A DNA stretch of 64,000 bases from Neobacillus dielmonensis. GTDB lineage: Bacteria > Bacillota > Bacilli > Bacillales > Cytobacillaceae. Under the pieces are notes generated by a model. That model was not told where the DNA came from, ran no database searches, and saw only the letters and a list, made by a program, of their open reading frames with translations. Location of the stretch: positions 1 to 64,000 of the forward strand of contig NZ_HG942084.1 in NCBI RefSeq assembly GCF_000612665.1, in the 5' to 3' direction. Position numbers and translations under genes: made by a program. Below, in pieces: positions 36,465-45,550 of this stretch (within the stretch, counting starts at the first letter, position 1; every line of letters begins with the position of its first letter).

Positions 36465-37352
36465 TTAGTGGATGTTTTTCTTCTTAAAATTACCGCCCCT
36501 GACCTCAGCAATATCGGCAATTGCAAGAAAGGCGGAAGGGTCAATTTCCTCGACGATTGTGGTTAATTTGGATTCTTCTAACCTGCTAATGATACTAAAA
36601 ACAACCTTTTTATTCTCACCAGTAAAGGCGCCTTCTCCATTTAAATATGTAACACCTCTGCCTAATCGGTCATTTACAGCAGTGCCGATTGCTTCTGCGT
36701 TGTCACTGATAATCCAGACTGATTTGGTTTCTTCCAGTCCTTGAACGACAGTATCGATGGCTTTAGAGGCAATTACATATGCTAACAAAGAATACATCGC
36801 GCGGTCCCAAGAGAACACGAAACCGGCTGCTCCCAAAATGAAAAAGTTCATAAACATAATAATTTGACCAACGGAGAAAGGAACCTTTTTGTTTACGACG
36901 ATAGCAAGGATTTCGGTGCCGTCTAATGCTCCACCATTGCGGATGACCAGCCCAACACCTATTCCTAAAATCATTCCTCCGAAAACAGTAGCTAAGAGAA
37001 TATCCTCAGTGAAAGGGGGAATCGGGTGAAAAAAAGAGGTAAAAATGGATAAAACAATAATTCCGTAAATAGTTGAAAAAGCAAACGTTTTTCCCATTTG
37101 TTTGTAACCCATAAAAACAAATGGAAGATTAAGGATGAAAAGAAATAGTCCTAATTTCCAGCCGGTAATATGAGCGATCATAATCGATATACCGGTGATC
37201 CCTCCATCAATGACGTTGTTCGGAACCAAAAATATTTCTAGTCCTGTTGCCATGAGGATAGCTCCTATGGTGATCGCGATAATCCGAAATATGATCTTTG
37301 ATAACGGCAGTTTACGATGCTGTTGAATCAGTGTTTTTTCAAATTCTGTCAT
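36465..37352 (-). CDS. YitT-family membrane protein (DUF161 + DUF2179)
   Basis: This 295-residue protein starts with five to six membrane helices (GLEIFLVPNNVIDGGITGIS, GIGVGLVIRNGGALDGTEIL), the conserved YitT core. A soluble C-terminal domain (about 210-290) contains GRGVTYLNGEGAFTGENKKV. The family is abundant in bacilli; its function is not established. GAGGAG precedes the ATG. A shorter paralogue without the soluble domain is at 50082. Confidence 0.9.
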   Translation of the reverse strand: MTEFEKTLIQQHRKLPLSKIIFRIIAITIGAILMATGLEIFLVPNNVIDGGITGISIMIAHITGWKLGLFLFILNLPFVFMGYKQMGKTFAFSTIYGIIVLSIFTSFFHPIPPFTEDILLATVFGGMILGIGVGLVIRNGGALDGTEILAIVVNKKVPFSVGQIIMFMNFFILGAAGFVFSWDRAMYSLLAYVIASKAIDTVVQGLEETKSVWIISDNAEAIGTAVNDRLGRGVTYLNGEGAFTGENKKVVFSIISRLEESKLTTIVEEIDPSAFLAIADIAEVRGGNFKKKNIH

Positions 37353-37503
37353 TCAACCACTCCTCGCTATTTACTTTGAAGATGTTACTAAAATTAATCC
37401 TTCAATCCTATAAAACATGTAAAATATACTTATATTTTACCATTTTCCCCATAATTTGTGAACCTTTGTTCATATTTAATGAATCAAAAATTCTAAAGGG
37501 AAC

Positions 37504-37527
37504 CAGCGGAGGAACTACACTCCGCTG
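37504..37527 (-). terminator. Hairpin after the aldo/keto reductase gene
   Basis: cagcggag / ctccgctg, perfect 8 bp, lies 16 nt after the stop codon. The T-tail on the - strand is weak. Confidence 0.5.
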
Positions 37528-37542
37528 ATTCTGGCCGTTACA

Positions 37543-38385
37543 TTAATCCTCAAAACCTGCACTCATTGTGTCTGGATCGGATCCGACACGCTCATCTTTA
37601 TTTAATGCATCAATTTTCTTCATGTCCTCTTGGGATAGCTCAAAGTCAAAAATATTGGCATTTTCAATGATACGGTGCTCTTTAATCGATTTTGGAATTG
37701 TGACAACCTCAGTTTGTAAATCCCACCGTAAAATAACTTGTGCGGCTGTTTTACCATACTTTTCTGCAATCTCGTTAATAGTTGGATCACTTATTAATTG
37801 GCCTTGTTTTAATGGCGACCATGCCTCAAGCTGGATACCTTGATTTTGGCAATAGGTTAAAAGGTCTTTTTGAGTTAAATGTGGATGGTATTCCACTTGA
37901 TTGACCATGGGCTTAATTTCCGCATCTTTCAATAATTCCTCTAAATGATGAACTTTAAAGTTGCTCACACCAATTGCCCGTACACGTCCATCTTTGTATA
38001 GTTTTTCTAGCGCCTTCCATGTTTCCTTGAACTTTGTTTTACCAGGCCAGTGAATTAAGTATAGGTCTAAATATTCTAGGCCTAATTTCTTTAAGCTTGT
38101 CTCATAAGCTTGGAGAGTAGACTCGTAGCCTTGGTCACTATTCCAGACCTTGGAGGTGACAAATAATTCTTCCCTATTTATACCGGATTCGCGAATGGCT
38201 TGCCCTACTCCCTCTTCATTCTGGTAAACAGCGGCAGTATCGATGCTGCGATAGCCATTTTTTATAGCTGCTTTTACAGATTCAATTACTTCTGAACCTT
38301 CTTTGACTTTAAAAACACCAAGACCAAACCATGGCATTTTTACACCGTTATGTAATGTGGTGGTAGCGGTTAAACTATTGGGCAT
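37543..38385 (-). CDS. Aldo/keto reductase (YvgN/YtbE type)
   Basis: This 280-residue NADPH-dependent (beta/alpha)8 barrel has the full catalytic tetrad: Asp49, Tyr54, Lys79 and His112. NQVEYHPHL follows, and the cofactor-binding IPKSIKEHRI lies near the C-terminus. Such enzymes reduce glyoxal, methylglyoxal and other aldehydes. The ATG lies 11 nt after a GAAAGGAG ribosome site. Monocistronic. Confidence 0.93.
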   Translation of the reverse strand: MPNSLTATTTLHNGVKMPWFGLGVFKVKEGSEVIESVKAAIKNGYRSIDTAAVYQNEEGVGQAIRESGINREELFVTSKVWNSDQGYESTLQAYETSLKKLGLEYLDLYLIHWPGKTKFKETWKALEKLYKDGRVRAIGVSNFKVHHLEELLKDAEIKPMVNQVEYHPHLTQKDLLTYCQNQGIQLEAWSPLKQGQLISDPTINEIAEKYGKTAAQVILRWDLQTEVVTIPKSIKEHRIIENANIFDFELSQEDMKKIDALNKDERVGSDPDTMSAGFED

Positions 38386-38473
38386 TTTTATTCTCCTTTC
38401 AATATGTATTAAGGCAGGACGAAACTATTATGTCCTGTTTCTTATTTTACCTATACATGATTTATTTAGCATT

Positions 38474-38499
38474 AAAAAAGCACTTCTTGACGAAGCGCT
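38474..38499 (-). terminator. Terminator of the primary sulfate operon
   Basis: agcgcttc-gtcaa-gaagtgct is followed by T6 on the - strand, 12 nt after the sirB stop. Confidence 0.8.
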
Positions 38500-38511
38500 G
38501 TTGCTAGTTTT

Positions 38512-39249
38512 TCAATTATCTACTGACCCAATGGCCCGTTCTATGACTATATCTTCAATTATTCGATGGCTGCTCAGCGGACCTGTGTGGATGATTTTCT
38601 GCCCCTGCTTTTGCCTTTTTCGGACCTCTAGATTTACCTCTGCTAATAAAAGTCCGGAAAATAATAAATAGGGAATCACAATCACACGCCCATTAAAAGT
38701 TCTATTAGAAATAGTATTTAGACCTTCCTGAAACCGTGGCTCTGCAGCTGCTAAGTAACAAACAGATACATGCTCAATCCCGAGCCGCTTTTGTAATCCA
38801 TCTGCAATTTGTGAAAAGGCAGTATGGACGCTAGGGTCACTGCTTCCCCTGCCCACAATTAATATAGAATCCTGTGGCATCAAATCCACGACTATATCCC
38901 GGACCAGTTCCATTATTCCATCCAATATTTTATCTTGTACCCCAAACGGGTCTCGTACGTCTATGGTTACCTCAGGAAATTGTCTTTTTAAGGAAGATAA
39001 CTCGGCAGGTATGTCTTCCTTAATGTGCCCTGCAGCTAATAGAAAAAGAGGAACAACGGTAATTTCCGTTGCTCCACGTTGTACGCAGCGCCTAAAGCCC
39101 TCACCTATGAACGGCTCCGTTAGTTCAAGGAAACTTATTTCCTGAATCGGCACAGGAATCCTCTCCATCACGCGATGGATAAATGCCTTCGCGTCTTCAG
39201 CACCTTTTTTTGAACGGGTTCCGTGGCCAATATATAGAATTGCTCTCAT
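38512..39249 (-). CDS. sirB: Sirohydrochlorin ferrochelatase
   Basis: SirB inserts iron into sirohydrochlorin to make siroheme, the cofactor of sulfite reductase. Two CbiX-type halves are visible: GHGT (His9) with LFLLAAGHIKEDIP, and IVGRGSSDP with PYLLFSGLLLAEV. It is the last gene of the operon, 31 nt after cysC. In B. subtilis the corresponding position holds sumT-sirB-sirC; here sumT and sirC are absent and must lie elsewhere. Confidence 0.92.
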   Translation of the reverse strand: MRAILYIGHGTRSKKGAEDAKAFIHRVMERIPVPIQEISFLELTEPFIGEGFRRCVQRGATEITVVPLFLLAAGHIKEDIPAELSSLKRQFPEVTIDVRDPFGVQDKILDGIMELVRDIVVDLMPQDSILIVGRGSSDPSVHTAFSQIADGLQKRLGIEHVSVCYLAAAEPRFQEGLNTISNRTFNGRVIVIPYLLFSGLLLAEVNLEVRKRQKQGQKIIHTGPLSSHRIIEDIVIERAIGSVDN

Positions 39250-39280
39250 TGCAGCGTACCCCTTTCTCCTTAAAAAGCGA

Positions 39281-39880
39281 TTAAATAATATTGTTATCTC
39301 TTAAATAATTTAATATTTGTCCAACCGCTTCGTCAACTGTAACTTTTGATGAATCAATGGTGATTTCAGGTTTTTTCGGCGCTTCATACGGAGAATCAAT
39401 CCCAGTAAAGTCCCTAATTTCCCCCCGGCGGGCTTTTGCATAAAGCTGCTTCGGGTCGCGGCGCTCACATTCTTCAATTGGACAATCAATATAAACCTCG
39501 ATAAATTCTCCTTCTTCAAACAGGGCGCGTACTTGGTCTCGGTCCGAACGAAATGGCGATATAAAGGCTGTTGTTACAATTTTGCCGCTATCCACAAATA
39601 GCTTTGCGACTTCGCCAATTCTGCGGATATTCTCGGTCCGGTCGTGCTCGGAAAATCCAAGATCCTTGTTAAGGCCATGGCGGATATTATCACCATCAAG
39701 TACATATTCATTAATTCCCAATCGAAATAATTCGTTCGATACGGCGTTAGCAATAGTTGATTTACCTGAACCAGAGAGCCCGGTAAACCATAGGGTACAG
39801 CTGCTGTGGGCATTTTGCGCACGCCTGTCATGTTTGGTAATCGTCGATTCATGCCATGTAATATTCGTTGATTTAGTCAT
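39281..39880 (-). CDS. cysC: Adenylylsulfate (APS) kinase, copy 1
   Basis: This enzyme phosphorylates APS to PAPS. The 199 residues carry a P-loop GLSGSGKST (about 34-42), [24 protein letters not shown] and [18 protein letters not shown], the full family set. AAGGAG lies 6 nt before the ATG, and the gene is 12 nt after sat in the operon. A close paralogue of identical length is at 50710. Confidence 0.95.
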   Translation of the reverse strand: MTKSTNITWHESTITKHDRRAQNAHSSCTLWFTGLSGSGKSTIANAVSNELFRLGINEYVLDGDNIRHGLNKDLGFSEHDRTENIRRIGEVAKLFVDSGKIVTTAFISPFRSDRDQVRALFEEGEFIEVYIDCPIEECERRDPKQLYAKARRGEIRDFTGIDSPYEAPKKPEITIDSSKVTVDEAVGQILNYLRDNNII

Positions 39881-39892
39881 TGTTTGTTCTCC

Positions 39893-41041
39893 TTACACCG
39901 TGGTTTTTTCTCGCATGCCTTCGATTAGGACTTCTACAACCTCTTTGCGGCTGAATGTTGATGGAGGCAATACTCCTGCACGAAGCATTTCTCGTACTTT
40001 GGTTCCAGAGAGAATAACGCGATCTTCTTTGCCATGCGGGCAGGTCTTATCTGAAGCCATTCCTTCACATTTTGTGCAATAGAAACTATGTTCAAAGAAC
40101 AATGGTTTGATTCCTAGTTCTTCCTCTGTAAAGTTGCTGAAAATATGTTGGGCATCATAGGTACCATAGTAATTACCAACACCGGCATGGTCACGACCGA
40201 CAATAAAGTGTGTGCAGCCGAAGTTCTTACGGGCTATTGCATGGAAAATGGCCTCTCTCGGTCCAGCGTATCGCATGGCGGCAGGATAAACACCAAGTTG
40301 TACCCGCTCTTTTGGATAATAATGATCTAACAGTACCCGATAGCTTTTTAACCGTACTTCAGCGGGGACATCATCTGACTTGGTTTCCCCTACAAGTGGG
40401 TTAACAAAAAGTCCATCTACTGTCTCTAATGCAGCTTTTTGAATGTACTCATGAGCACGATGAATCGGATTTCTAGTTTGGAATCCTACTATGGTTTTCC
40501 AACCTTTTTCTTCAAATAATGCTCTAGTTTCCTTCGGCTCAAACCAAACATCGCCAAAGACACCCTTATCCGATTTCTTGACAAGGACTACGTCCCCAGC
40601 AACATAAACAGGTCCTCTTTCGAACAGCCGCTTCACGCCTGGATGCGCTAATTCGGTTGTTCTGTATACATTTAAGGCTTCTTTCTCTAAATCTGGTTCG
40701 TACCATTCAGAAACCTTAATCACTCCATAAACCTCACCACCATATGTGAGTTTGAATTCCTCACCGACCGATAAAGTCTCAGCAGTTTCATAGGATACAG
40801 GGAGTGTGACTGGAATCGACCAAATCGTATTGTTTGCCAACCGCATATTTTCCACAACCGAGTCGTAATCCTCTTTTCCTAAAAAGCCAGTTAGCGGACT
40901 GAATAATCCAATGCCAATAAGCTCCAGGTCACTTAACGCAATAGCATCAATCTCAATATCTTTTACAACCTCGGTTACATTATAGTTAGGATTAAATGCA
41001 TCAACGAGCTTTCCTCCATGTGGTTTTGGTAAAAATGACAT
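39893..41041 (-). CDS. sat: Sulfate adenylyltransferase (ATP sulfurylase), copy 1
   Basis: It forms APS from sulfate and ATP. The 382 residues contain [20 protein letters not shown] and the C-terminal CxxC...C cluster region [18 protein letters not shown]. The ATG at 41039-41041 lies 9-10 nt after GGAAGG; two upstream codons in frame have no ribosome site. The start is one base beyond the cysP stop region, so the genes are tightly coupled. A paralogue is at 51357. Confidence 0.96.
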   Translation of the reverse strand: MSFLPKPHGGKLVDAFNPNYNVTEVVKDIEIDAIALSDLELIGIGLFSPLTGFLGKEDYDSVVENMRLANNTIWSIPVTLPVSYETAETLSVGEEFKLTYGGEVYGVIKVSEWYEPDLEKEALNVYRTTELAHPGVKRLFERGPVYVAGDVVLVKKSDKGVFGDVWFEPKETRALFEEKGWKTIVGFQTRNPIHRAHEYIQKAALETVDGLFVNPLVGETKSDDVPAEVRLKSYRVLLDHYYPKERVQLGVYPAAMRYAGPREAIFHAIARKNFGCTHFIVGRDHAGVGNYYGTYDAQHIFSNFTEEELGIKPLFFEHSFYCTKCEGMASDKTCPHGKEDRVILSGTKVREMLRAGVLPPSTFSRKEVVEVLIEGMREKTTV

Positions 41042-41042
41042 G

Positions 41043-42137
41043 TTAATCAACCTTCCTTAAAGTATTATTCATTTCTGCTACATTTGATTTATTTAGAGCT
41101 CCAATTGCGGGGGTCTTCTTCATCAAAGAAATCACCCCAAAAACGGAGATAATCACACCGATCATAACAACGATTGGATAAATATTCTGTTCAATCACCA
41201 ATTGAATAATGGTATAAGAGAGTACCATGGATAATACCGGTGAAACAGCCCAAACAGTCAAAAGCTGCACCACGATATCCTTTTTTAGTACTTCTTTCCC
41301 CTGCTTAGCAAAACCAATGCCAATGATGGAAGATGTGGTGATTTGTGTAAGAGGAATCGGGATCCCAAATAATGATGCAGTTGTCACAATACTGGCTCCC
41401 GTTCCCGAAATGATACAGCCTTCTTCCAGCCGAAGTGCCGTAATTTTCTTTCCGTTTGTTTCAATCACTCGGTGTCCGAAAAAACAAGCACCGGCAGCGA
41501 CTGCTATGCCACCCCAGAGAACCGCGTGCCCTTTGGTCATTAAGGACGCGGCGACTAAGGGACCAACAGCATTTGCCACATTATTCATCCCCGCGGAAAA
41601 GGCTTCGAATAAACCCATAAAAACAACCAATATAGCTAGCACTGGACCGGCCTTCGGTTTCGCTAGCCATGCCTGCAATGCTTTTAACTTTAATAAGTTG
41701 GCAGCAGCAACTGCGATAAAAAAAGCCGCAACAGGAGATAACAGCCAGAAAAGAACGATCCAAATGAGATGGCTTACGTATACAGATTGATAAACAATAC
41801 CGGCACCAACCACTGCTCCTACAGCTACTTCACTGGTCGATAATGGTATGCCAAACACATTAGCCAGAAATAAAGATAGAGCTGCCGATGCTAACACGAT
41901 TAAGGCAATGGCATTGGTAAAGGTGCTGCTGGGAACAATACCGCTGCCAATGGTTTTGACAACTTCTCCTCCTCCAAGGTATGCCCCCAGGAAAACAGCT
42001 ATGGAGCAGAGAAATAGTGCTAATTGTTTTTTTACAACCCCTGCACCATAGGAAATTCCCATTGAGGCAGCTGCACCGCTAGCACCAATATTGACTGCAA
42101 AAAATAATCCAATGGTTATAGCAATGATGGTTACCGT
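41043..42137 (-). CDS. cysP: Sulfate permease CysP (PiT family), apparent ACG start
   Basis: CysP is a PiT-type ion-coupled sulfate transporter with about ten helices; the halves are marked by [11 protein letters not shown] and [14 protein letters not shown]. The first ATG in frame (42060-42062) falls inside the conserved N-terminal segment [16 protein letters not shown] and would delete helix 1. The frame stays open upstream to a TAA, and the only well-placed initiator is ACG at 42135-42137, 6 nt after AGGGGGG, giving 364 residues beginning (M)[13 protein letters not shown]. This is a near-cognate start, an ATG-to-ACG mutation or a sequencing error. It lies 12 nt after cysH. Confidence 0.85.
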   Translation of the reverse strand, partial: TVTIIAITIGLFFAVNIGASGAAASMGISYGAGVVKKQLALFLCSIAVFLGAYLGGGEVVKTIGSGIVPSSTFTNAIALIVLASAALSLFLANVFGIPLSTSEVAVGAVVGAGIVYQSVYVSHLIWIVLFWLLSPVAAFFIAVAAANLLKLKALQAWLAKPKAGPVLAILVVFMGLFEAFSAGMNNVANAVGPLVAASLMTKGHAVLWGGIAVAAGACFFGHRVIETNGKKITALRLEEGCIISGTGASIVTTASLFGIPIPLTQITTSSIIGIGFAKQGKEVLKKDIVVQLLTVWAVSPVLSMVLSYTIIQLVIEQNIYPIVVMIGVIISVFGVISLMKKTPAIGALNKSNVAEMNNTLRKVD

Positions 42138-42149
42138 AGGAATCCCCCC

Positions 42150-42866
42150 TTACGTCGTGTGCAAGCCACACTCTGTCTTACTGCTCCCGGACCACCGTCC
42201 GGCACGGGAATCTCCGCCCGCCTCAACTGCCTGGGTGCATGGGAAGCAGCCGATACTTGGATAATTTTGATCATGCAATTGGTTATATGGAAGATCTTTA
42301 CTGCGGATATATTCCCAAACTTCATCCCATGTCCAATGGATTAACGGACATATTTTGATATTCTTAAATTTCTCATCCTTGTTAAGGAATTGAGTATCCT
42401 TCCTTGTAGGAGACTGGTCTCTGCGAAGCCCGGAAATCCAAGCTTGCTTTGCTGTTAGCGTTTCACGAAGCGGCAGGACTTTGCGGATGTGACAGCATTG
42501 GTTCGGATCCCGCTTCCATAGCGCAGTGCCATACTGTGCCGCCTGTTCGTCTAATGTTAATGACGGCTGTTTTCTTTCAATTTTCAAGGACGGGAACCGT
42601 GCCTCAATCCGATCGATTACGTCATAGGTTTCGAGAAAATGCAGCCCTGTGTCTAAAAACACAATATGAGCATCGGGTTTCACTTGCTGTATTAAATCAA
42701 TTAATACAATTGCCTCAGCTCCAAAGCTGGATGAATAAACAATTTGATCTTCTGGGTAATGCTGATAAGCCCACTCCAGAACCGCTAAGGCACCTTTCGT
42801 TTTATTATCTATGGAGAAGGAATCTGATATTTGGTTCCAATTTTCATAGGTTAGTAAGCTAGTCAT
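42150..42866 (-). CDS. cysH: Phosphoadenylyl/adenylyl-sulfate reductase, copy 1
   Basis: It reduces (P)APS to sulfite with thioredoxin. The 238 residues hold a PP-loop-like SSFGAEA, the Cys124-Cys125 and Cys207-x2-Cys210 set that binds a [4Fe-4S] cluster in APS-type reductases, and the catalytic C-terminal TECGLH (Cys233). I chose ATG 42864-42866 because AGGAGG lies 8 nt upstream. It is first of the tightly packed cysH-cysP-sat-cysC-sirB genes, but an intrinsic terminator separates it from yezD. Confidence 0.95.
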   Translation of the reverse strand: MTSLLTYENWNQISDSFSIDNKTKGALAVLEWAYQHYPEDQIVYSSSFGAEAIVLIDLIQQVKPDAHIVFLDTGLHFLETYDVIDRIEARFPSLKIERKQPSLTLDEQAAQYGTALWKRDPNQCCHIRKVLPLRETLTAKQAWISGLRRDQSPTRKDTQFLNKDEKFKNIKICPLIHWTWDEVWEYIRSKDLPYNQLHDQNYPSIGCFPCTQAVEAGGDSRAGRWSGSSKTECGLHTT

Positions 42867-42891
42867 TTTCAAAACCTCCTAATATTTCAAT

Positions 42892-42934
42892 AAAAAAAGG
42901 CAGTCTTCCACCATCCTTTGGTGTTAGACCGCCT
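42892..42934 (-). terminator. Intrinsic terminator/attenuator between yezD and cysH
   Basis: aggcggtcta-acacc / ggtgg-aagactgcct with a short loop is followed by seven T on the - strand. It starts 26 nt upstream of the cysH start, and no promoter fits between it and cysH, so cysH transcription seems to need read-through. Confidence 0.8.
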
Positions 42935-42947
42935 CTAGTTTGTCTAG

Positions 42948-43103
42948 TCAGCGTGGTTTATTTGATTGAAGACGAACCTTTTCGCTTTTTTCAATTTGGA
43001 CGACCTTGCCGTCCTGTACAACTAATGTAATGGATCCAAACTGGATATCCGTAAGCATTCTCTCAACATGCTCGGCAATTTCTTTCCATTCAGATGGTTT
43101 CAG
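42948..43103 (-). CDS. yezD: YezD-like small protein (DUF2292), apparent CTG start
   Basis: Fifty-one codons read (M)KPSEWKEIAEHVERMLTD, then IQFGSITLVVQDGKVVQIEK and SEKVRLQ. This is the DUF2292/YezD pattern known next to bacterial sulfate-assimilation genes; its function is not established. No ATG, GTG or TTG is available near the N-terminus. CTG at 43101-43103 lies 8 nt after a run of seven G and is the best initiator. An eight-G run would instead join an upstream ATG lacking a ribosome site. It is the first gene of the sulfate operon. Confidence 0.75.
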   Translation of the reverse strand: MKPSEWKEIAEHVERMLTDIQFGSITLVVQDGKVVQIEKSEKVRLQSNKPR

Positions 43104-43416
43104 CCGATTCGCCCCCCCTCTATAAAAAACATATCAGGAAAAGAATTTTTTATTGGTTGAGATTAATCCTATTATACCAATAGGAATTTGTCAATATAAT
43201 AACTTGAAATATTATAAAAATTTAATTCTATCTGTCAAAAGGTTTGTTCTGCTGCTCTTCAAACGGAGGAATTGTAAATTAATGCCTTAATTGTTTCCTG
43301 CCTGAAACTATTTTTACTTTAAATATAAATTTAAGAACTAACTAAAAACGTTGCTCTAGACCCACTTGCTACATGCTTGTTAAGATTATGTAGGAGTATT
43401 CGTGGAGGCAAAAACA
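43104..43416. other. Divergent intergenic region, sulfate operon / CDF gene
   Basis: It contains the promoter/operator of the sulfate operon at 43168-43184. No convincing promoter for the CDF gene, and no SAM-box or T-box leader, could be found in the rest. Confidence 0.5.
43168..43184 (-). promoter_or_regulatory. Promoter with overlapping palindromic operator of the sulfate operon
   Basis: The - strand reads CCTATT-ggtat-AATAGG, a perfect inverted repeat. It contains an extended -10, TGGTATAAT (TATAAT at 43171-43176). A TTGACA lies just upstream but only 12 bp away, too close for a normal -35. The CC...GGAAT pattern recalls CymR-type sites, but I could not test that. Confidence 0.55.
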
Positions 43417-44286
43417 ATGGACCAAGAAAAATATTTGAGCTTAAGAAAAGGGGAAAAAGGTGTCATCATCAGTATAGCGGTTTACCTTTTCTTAGCCGCC
43501 CTAAAAATTATTGTTGGATATTTGGCAAATTCTGAAGCTTTAAAAGCGGACGGATTAAACAATACTACCGACATTGTATCTTCTCTTGTCGTATTTATTG
43601 GGTTAAGAGTTTCCCAAAGACCCGCAGACGATGATCACCCCTATGGACATTGGAAAGCAGAAACAGTCGCTTCGATGGTATCTTCCTTTATTATGATGGC
43701 TGTTGGCATTGGCGTCTTATTCGAAGCAGTTTCAACCGTTGTCAAAGGAAAGGAAACATCACCAGACCCTATTTCCGCTATTACCGGATTGTTATGTGCC
43801 GTTGTCATGTATCTTGTCTACCGATACAATCGAACCCTTGCAAAAAAGACGAGCAGCCAGGCAGTTATGGCTGCTGCAAAGGATAATCTGTCAGATGCAT
43901 GGGTTAGTATTGGGACAACCCTCGGAATTCTAGGTGCGCAGTTAAACCTCCCATGGCTAGACCCCGTTACCGCTGTTGTTGTCGGCCTGCTCATTTGTCA
44001 TACAGCATGGGATATTTTCCGCGATTCTTCGCATCGATTAACGGATGGTTTTGATGTAAATGAAATCGATGCATTCAAAGTAACCGTTCAAGGAATTAGC
44101 GGAGTAAAGGGAATAAAGGACTTGAAAGCAAGAAATTATGGCAGCAGTGCAGTGGTTGATATCGTCATTCTGGTCAATTCAAATTTAAACGTACGTGACG
44201 CCCATGATGTCGCTGATAAGGTCGAAACGGAATTGAGAAAAGAACATGATGTATTTGATGTAAATGTCCATGTGGAACCGAATTAA
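43417..44286 (+). CDS. Cation diffusion facilitator (probable Mn/Zn/Fe exporter)
   Basis: This 289-residue CDF protein has six membrane helices and a C-terminal cytoplasmic dimerisation domain. Metal-site motifs are ALKADGLNNTTD in TM2 and AAKDNLSDAW in TM5 (the D-x3-D pairs are altered to D-x4-D / D-x3-D style). The DDDHPYGHWKAE loop is typical of the manganese-exporting branch in bacilli (MneP/MneS). GTGGAGG lies 8 nt before the chosen ATG; an upstream GTG is part of the ribosome site. Monocistronic. Confidence 0.88.
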   Translation: MDQEKYLSLRKGEKGVIISIAVYLFLAALKIIVGYLANSEALKADGLNNTTDIVSSLVVFIGLRVSQRPADDDHPYGHWKAETVASMVSSFIMMAVGIGVLFEAVSTVVKGKETSPDPISAITGLLCAVVMYLVYRYNRTLAKKTSSQAVMAAAKDNLSDAWVSIGTTLGILGAQLNLPWLDPVTAVVVGLLICHTAWDIFRDSSHRLTDGFDVNEIDAFKVTVQGISGVKGIKDLKARNYGSSAVVDIVILVNSNLNVRDAHDVADKVETELRKEHDVFDVNVHVEPN

Positions 44287-44386
44287 TTTCCTAGCCCTCA
44301 TAGCAGCCATATCCTAGAATAAATGGACTACCTGTTGTGTAAAACTACTCATAGTTGTTAATTTTACAGGACAAGGAGCCACATTC

Positions 44387-45277
44387 ATGGAGAAAGAATT
44401 ATCCTATGGGAGTGATTACAAATTCATTCCCGCTACTTCCATTGGGAGCGGTGTTGGAATATCGGTTTCACCGGACATTTATTGTTACACTATCCAAATT
44501 GTTAATATCATTTTTGTAGGAGATCCCAATACTAATGAATTTGTGTTGGTAGATGCAGGGATGCCTCACTCATCGGATGAAATTATTAGGGTTACTGAAG
44601 AGCGATACGGGGCAGGTGCCGCTCCCAAGGCCATTATTCTTACCCATGGCCACTTCGATCATGTAGGGGCGATTGTGGAACTGGTGCAGAACTGGGAAGT
44701 CCCGGTTTATGCGCACGAATTAGAAATACCCTTCTTAACAGACAAAAAAAGCTACCCAGAACCAGATCCTACTGTTGAAGGCGGCTTGGTAGCCAAAATG
44801 TCCCCGCTGTTCCCGACCCAGCCGATTAATCTCGGAAATCATGTGGCAGCACTTCCTGCAGATGGCAGTATCCCAGATATGCCTGGTTTCCGCTGGATTC
44901 ACACACCAGGACACTCGGTTGGCCACGTATCATTTTTCCGAGACTCTGACAGGATGTTAATTGCTGGTGACGCGTTTATAACCGTTAGGCAGGATGCATT
45001 ATTCAAGGTCATGACACAGGAACAAGAATTAAATGGCCCGCCGCGGTATTTGACAACCGACTGGCAAGAAGCTTGGAATTCGGTACGAAAATTGGAGGCA
45101 TTAAAGCCTGCTGCTGCCGTTACCGGACATGGTTTACCGATGTCAGGGGAGGCTTTATCGAACGGCTTATCAAGGCTTACAAAAGAGTTTGACAAGCTTG
45201 CCATTCCTGATTACGGAAAATATGTAGATGGGCAATTGCCTAAACCTGCAAAAATTAAAAAGGGTGAGAAGCAATGA
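44387..45277 (+). CDS. Metallo-beta-lactamase-fold hydrolase
   Basis: This 296-residue MBL-fold protein has the zinc motif THGHFDHVG (about residues 86-94), later metal ligands HTPGHSVGHV and AGDAF, and a C-terminal GHG. It resembles the YflN/YobT group of glyoxalase-II-like hydrolases; the substrate is unknown. AAGGAG lies upstream of the ATG. A terminator overlaps its end. Confidence 0.9.
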   Translation: MEKELSYGSDYKFIPATSIGSGVGISVSPDIYCYTIQIVNIIFVGDPNTNEFVLVDAGMPHSSDEIIRVTEERYGAGAAPKAIILTHGHFDHVGAIVELVQNWEVPVYAHELEIPFLTDKKSYPEPDPTVEGGLVAKMSPLFPTQPINLGNHVAALPADGSIPDMPGFRWIHTPGHSVGHVSFFRDSDRMLIAGDAFITVRQDALFKVMTQEQELNGPPRYLTTDWQEAWNSVRKLEALKPAAAVTGHGLPMSGEALSNGLSRLTKEFDKLAIPDYGKYVDGQLPKPAKIKKGEKQ

Positions 45278-45303
45278 CATGTCATTCGCCTCCCACCCTT
45301 TTT
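45258..45303 (+). terminator. Terminator of the MBL hydrolase gene
   Basis: aaagggtgag / ctcccaccctttt with an inner aatgacatgtcatt palindrome is followed by T5 on the + strand. Confidence 0.75.
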
Positions 45304-45322
45304 CTAATGCTCTTTTCTATGA

Positions 45323-45502
45323 ATTGTTACTATTCATCGATCATCGGAAGAAGTGTTAACAGAGTTACCTATTATTAGAGACCGAACTCCTGGCAAATAC
45401 CACCAAACTCTCTGGAAAATCACGAGACCAGTAGTTAATAGCCTTGATGCGACAGAATTCGGTCCGATCAATCGTATTAGAAGACACACTTTATCAGTAT
45501 GA
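45323..45502 (+). pseudogene. Possible gene fragment
   Basis: Fifty-nine codons open between two stops read protein-like on the + strand: RSSEEVLTELPIIRDRTPGK, then LWKITRPVVNSLDATEFGPI. No ATG or ribosome site precedes it (only a GTG next to GGAAGAA). I do not recognise it. It may be a remnant, or chance. The opposite strand also has a 65-codon frame here that looks less protein-like. Confidence 0.3.
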
Positions 45503-45550
45503 CAAATAAGGAAACCAACAACATCTACCAAAACAGCCTTTTCTAATTAA

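Noticed and set aside
38414-38450. caggac / gtcctg hairpin with a T-rich stretch upstream of the aldo/keto reductase gene
   Set aside because: The T-rich side faces rightward and no + strand gene precedes it; the stem is only 6 bp.
42867-43130. SAM-box (S-box) or T-box leader of the sulfate operon
   Set aside because: The conserved core sequences are absent; the region encodes YezD and then a simple terminator.
45334-45531. 65-codon - strand frame next to htpG
   Set aside because: No ribosome site, and less protein-like than the + strand fragment in the same place.
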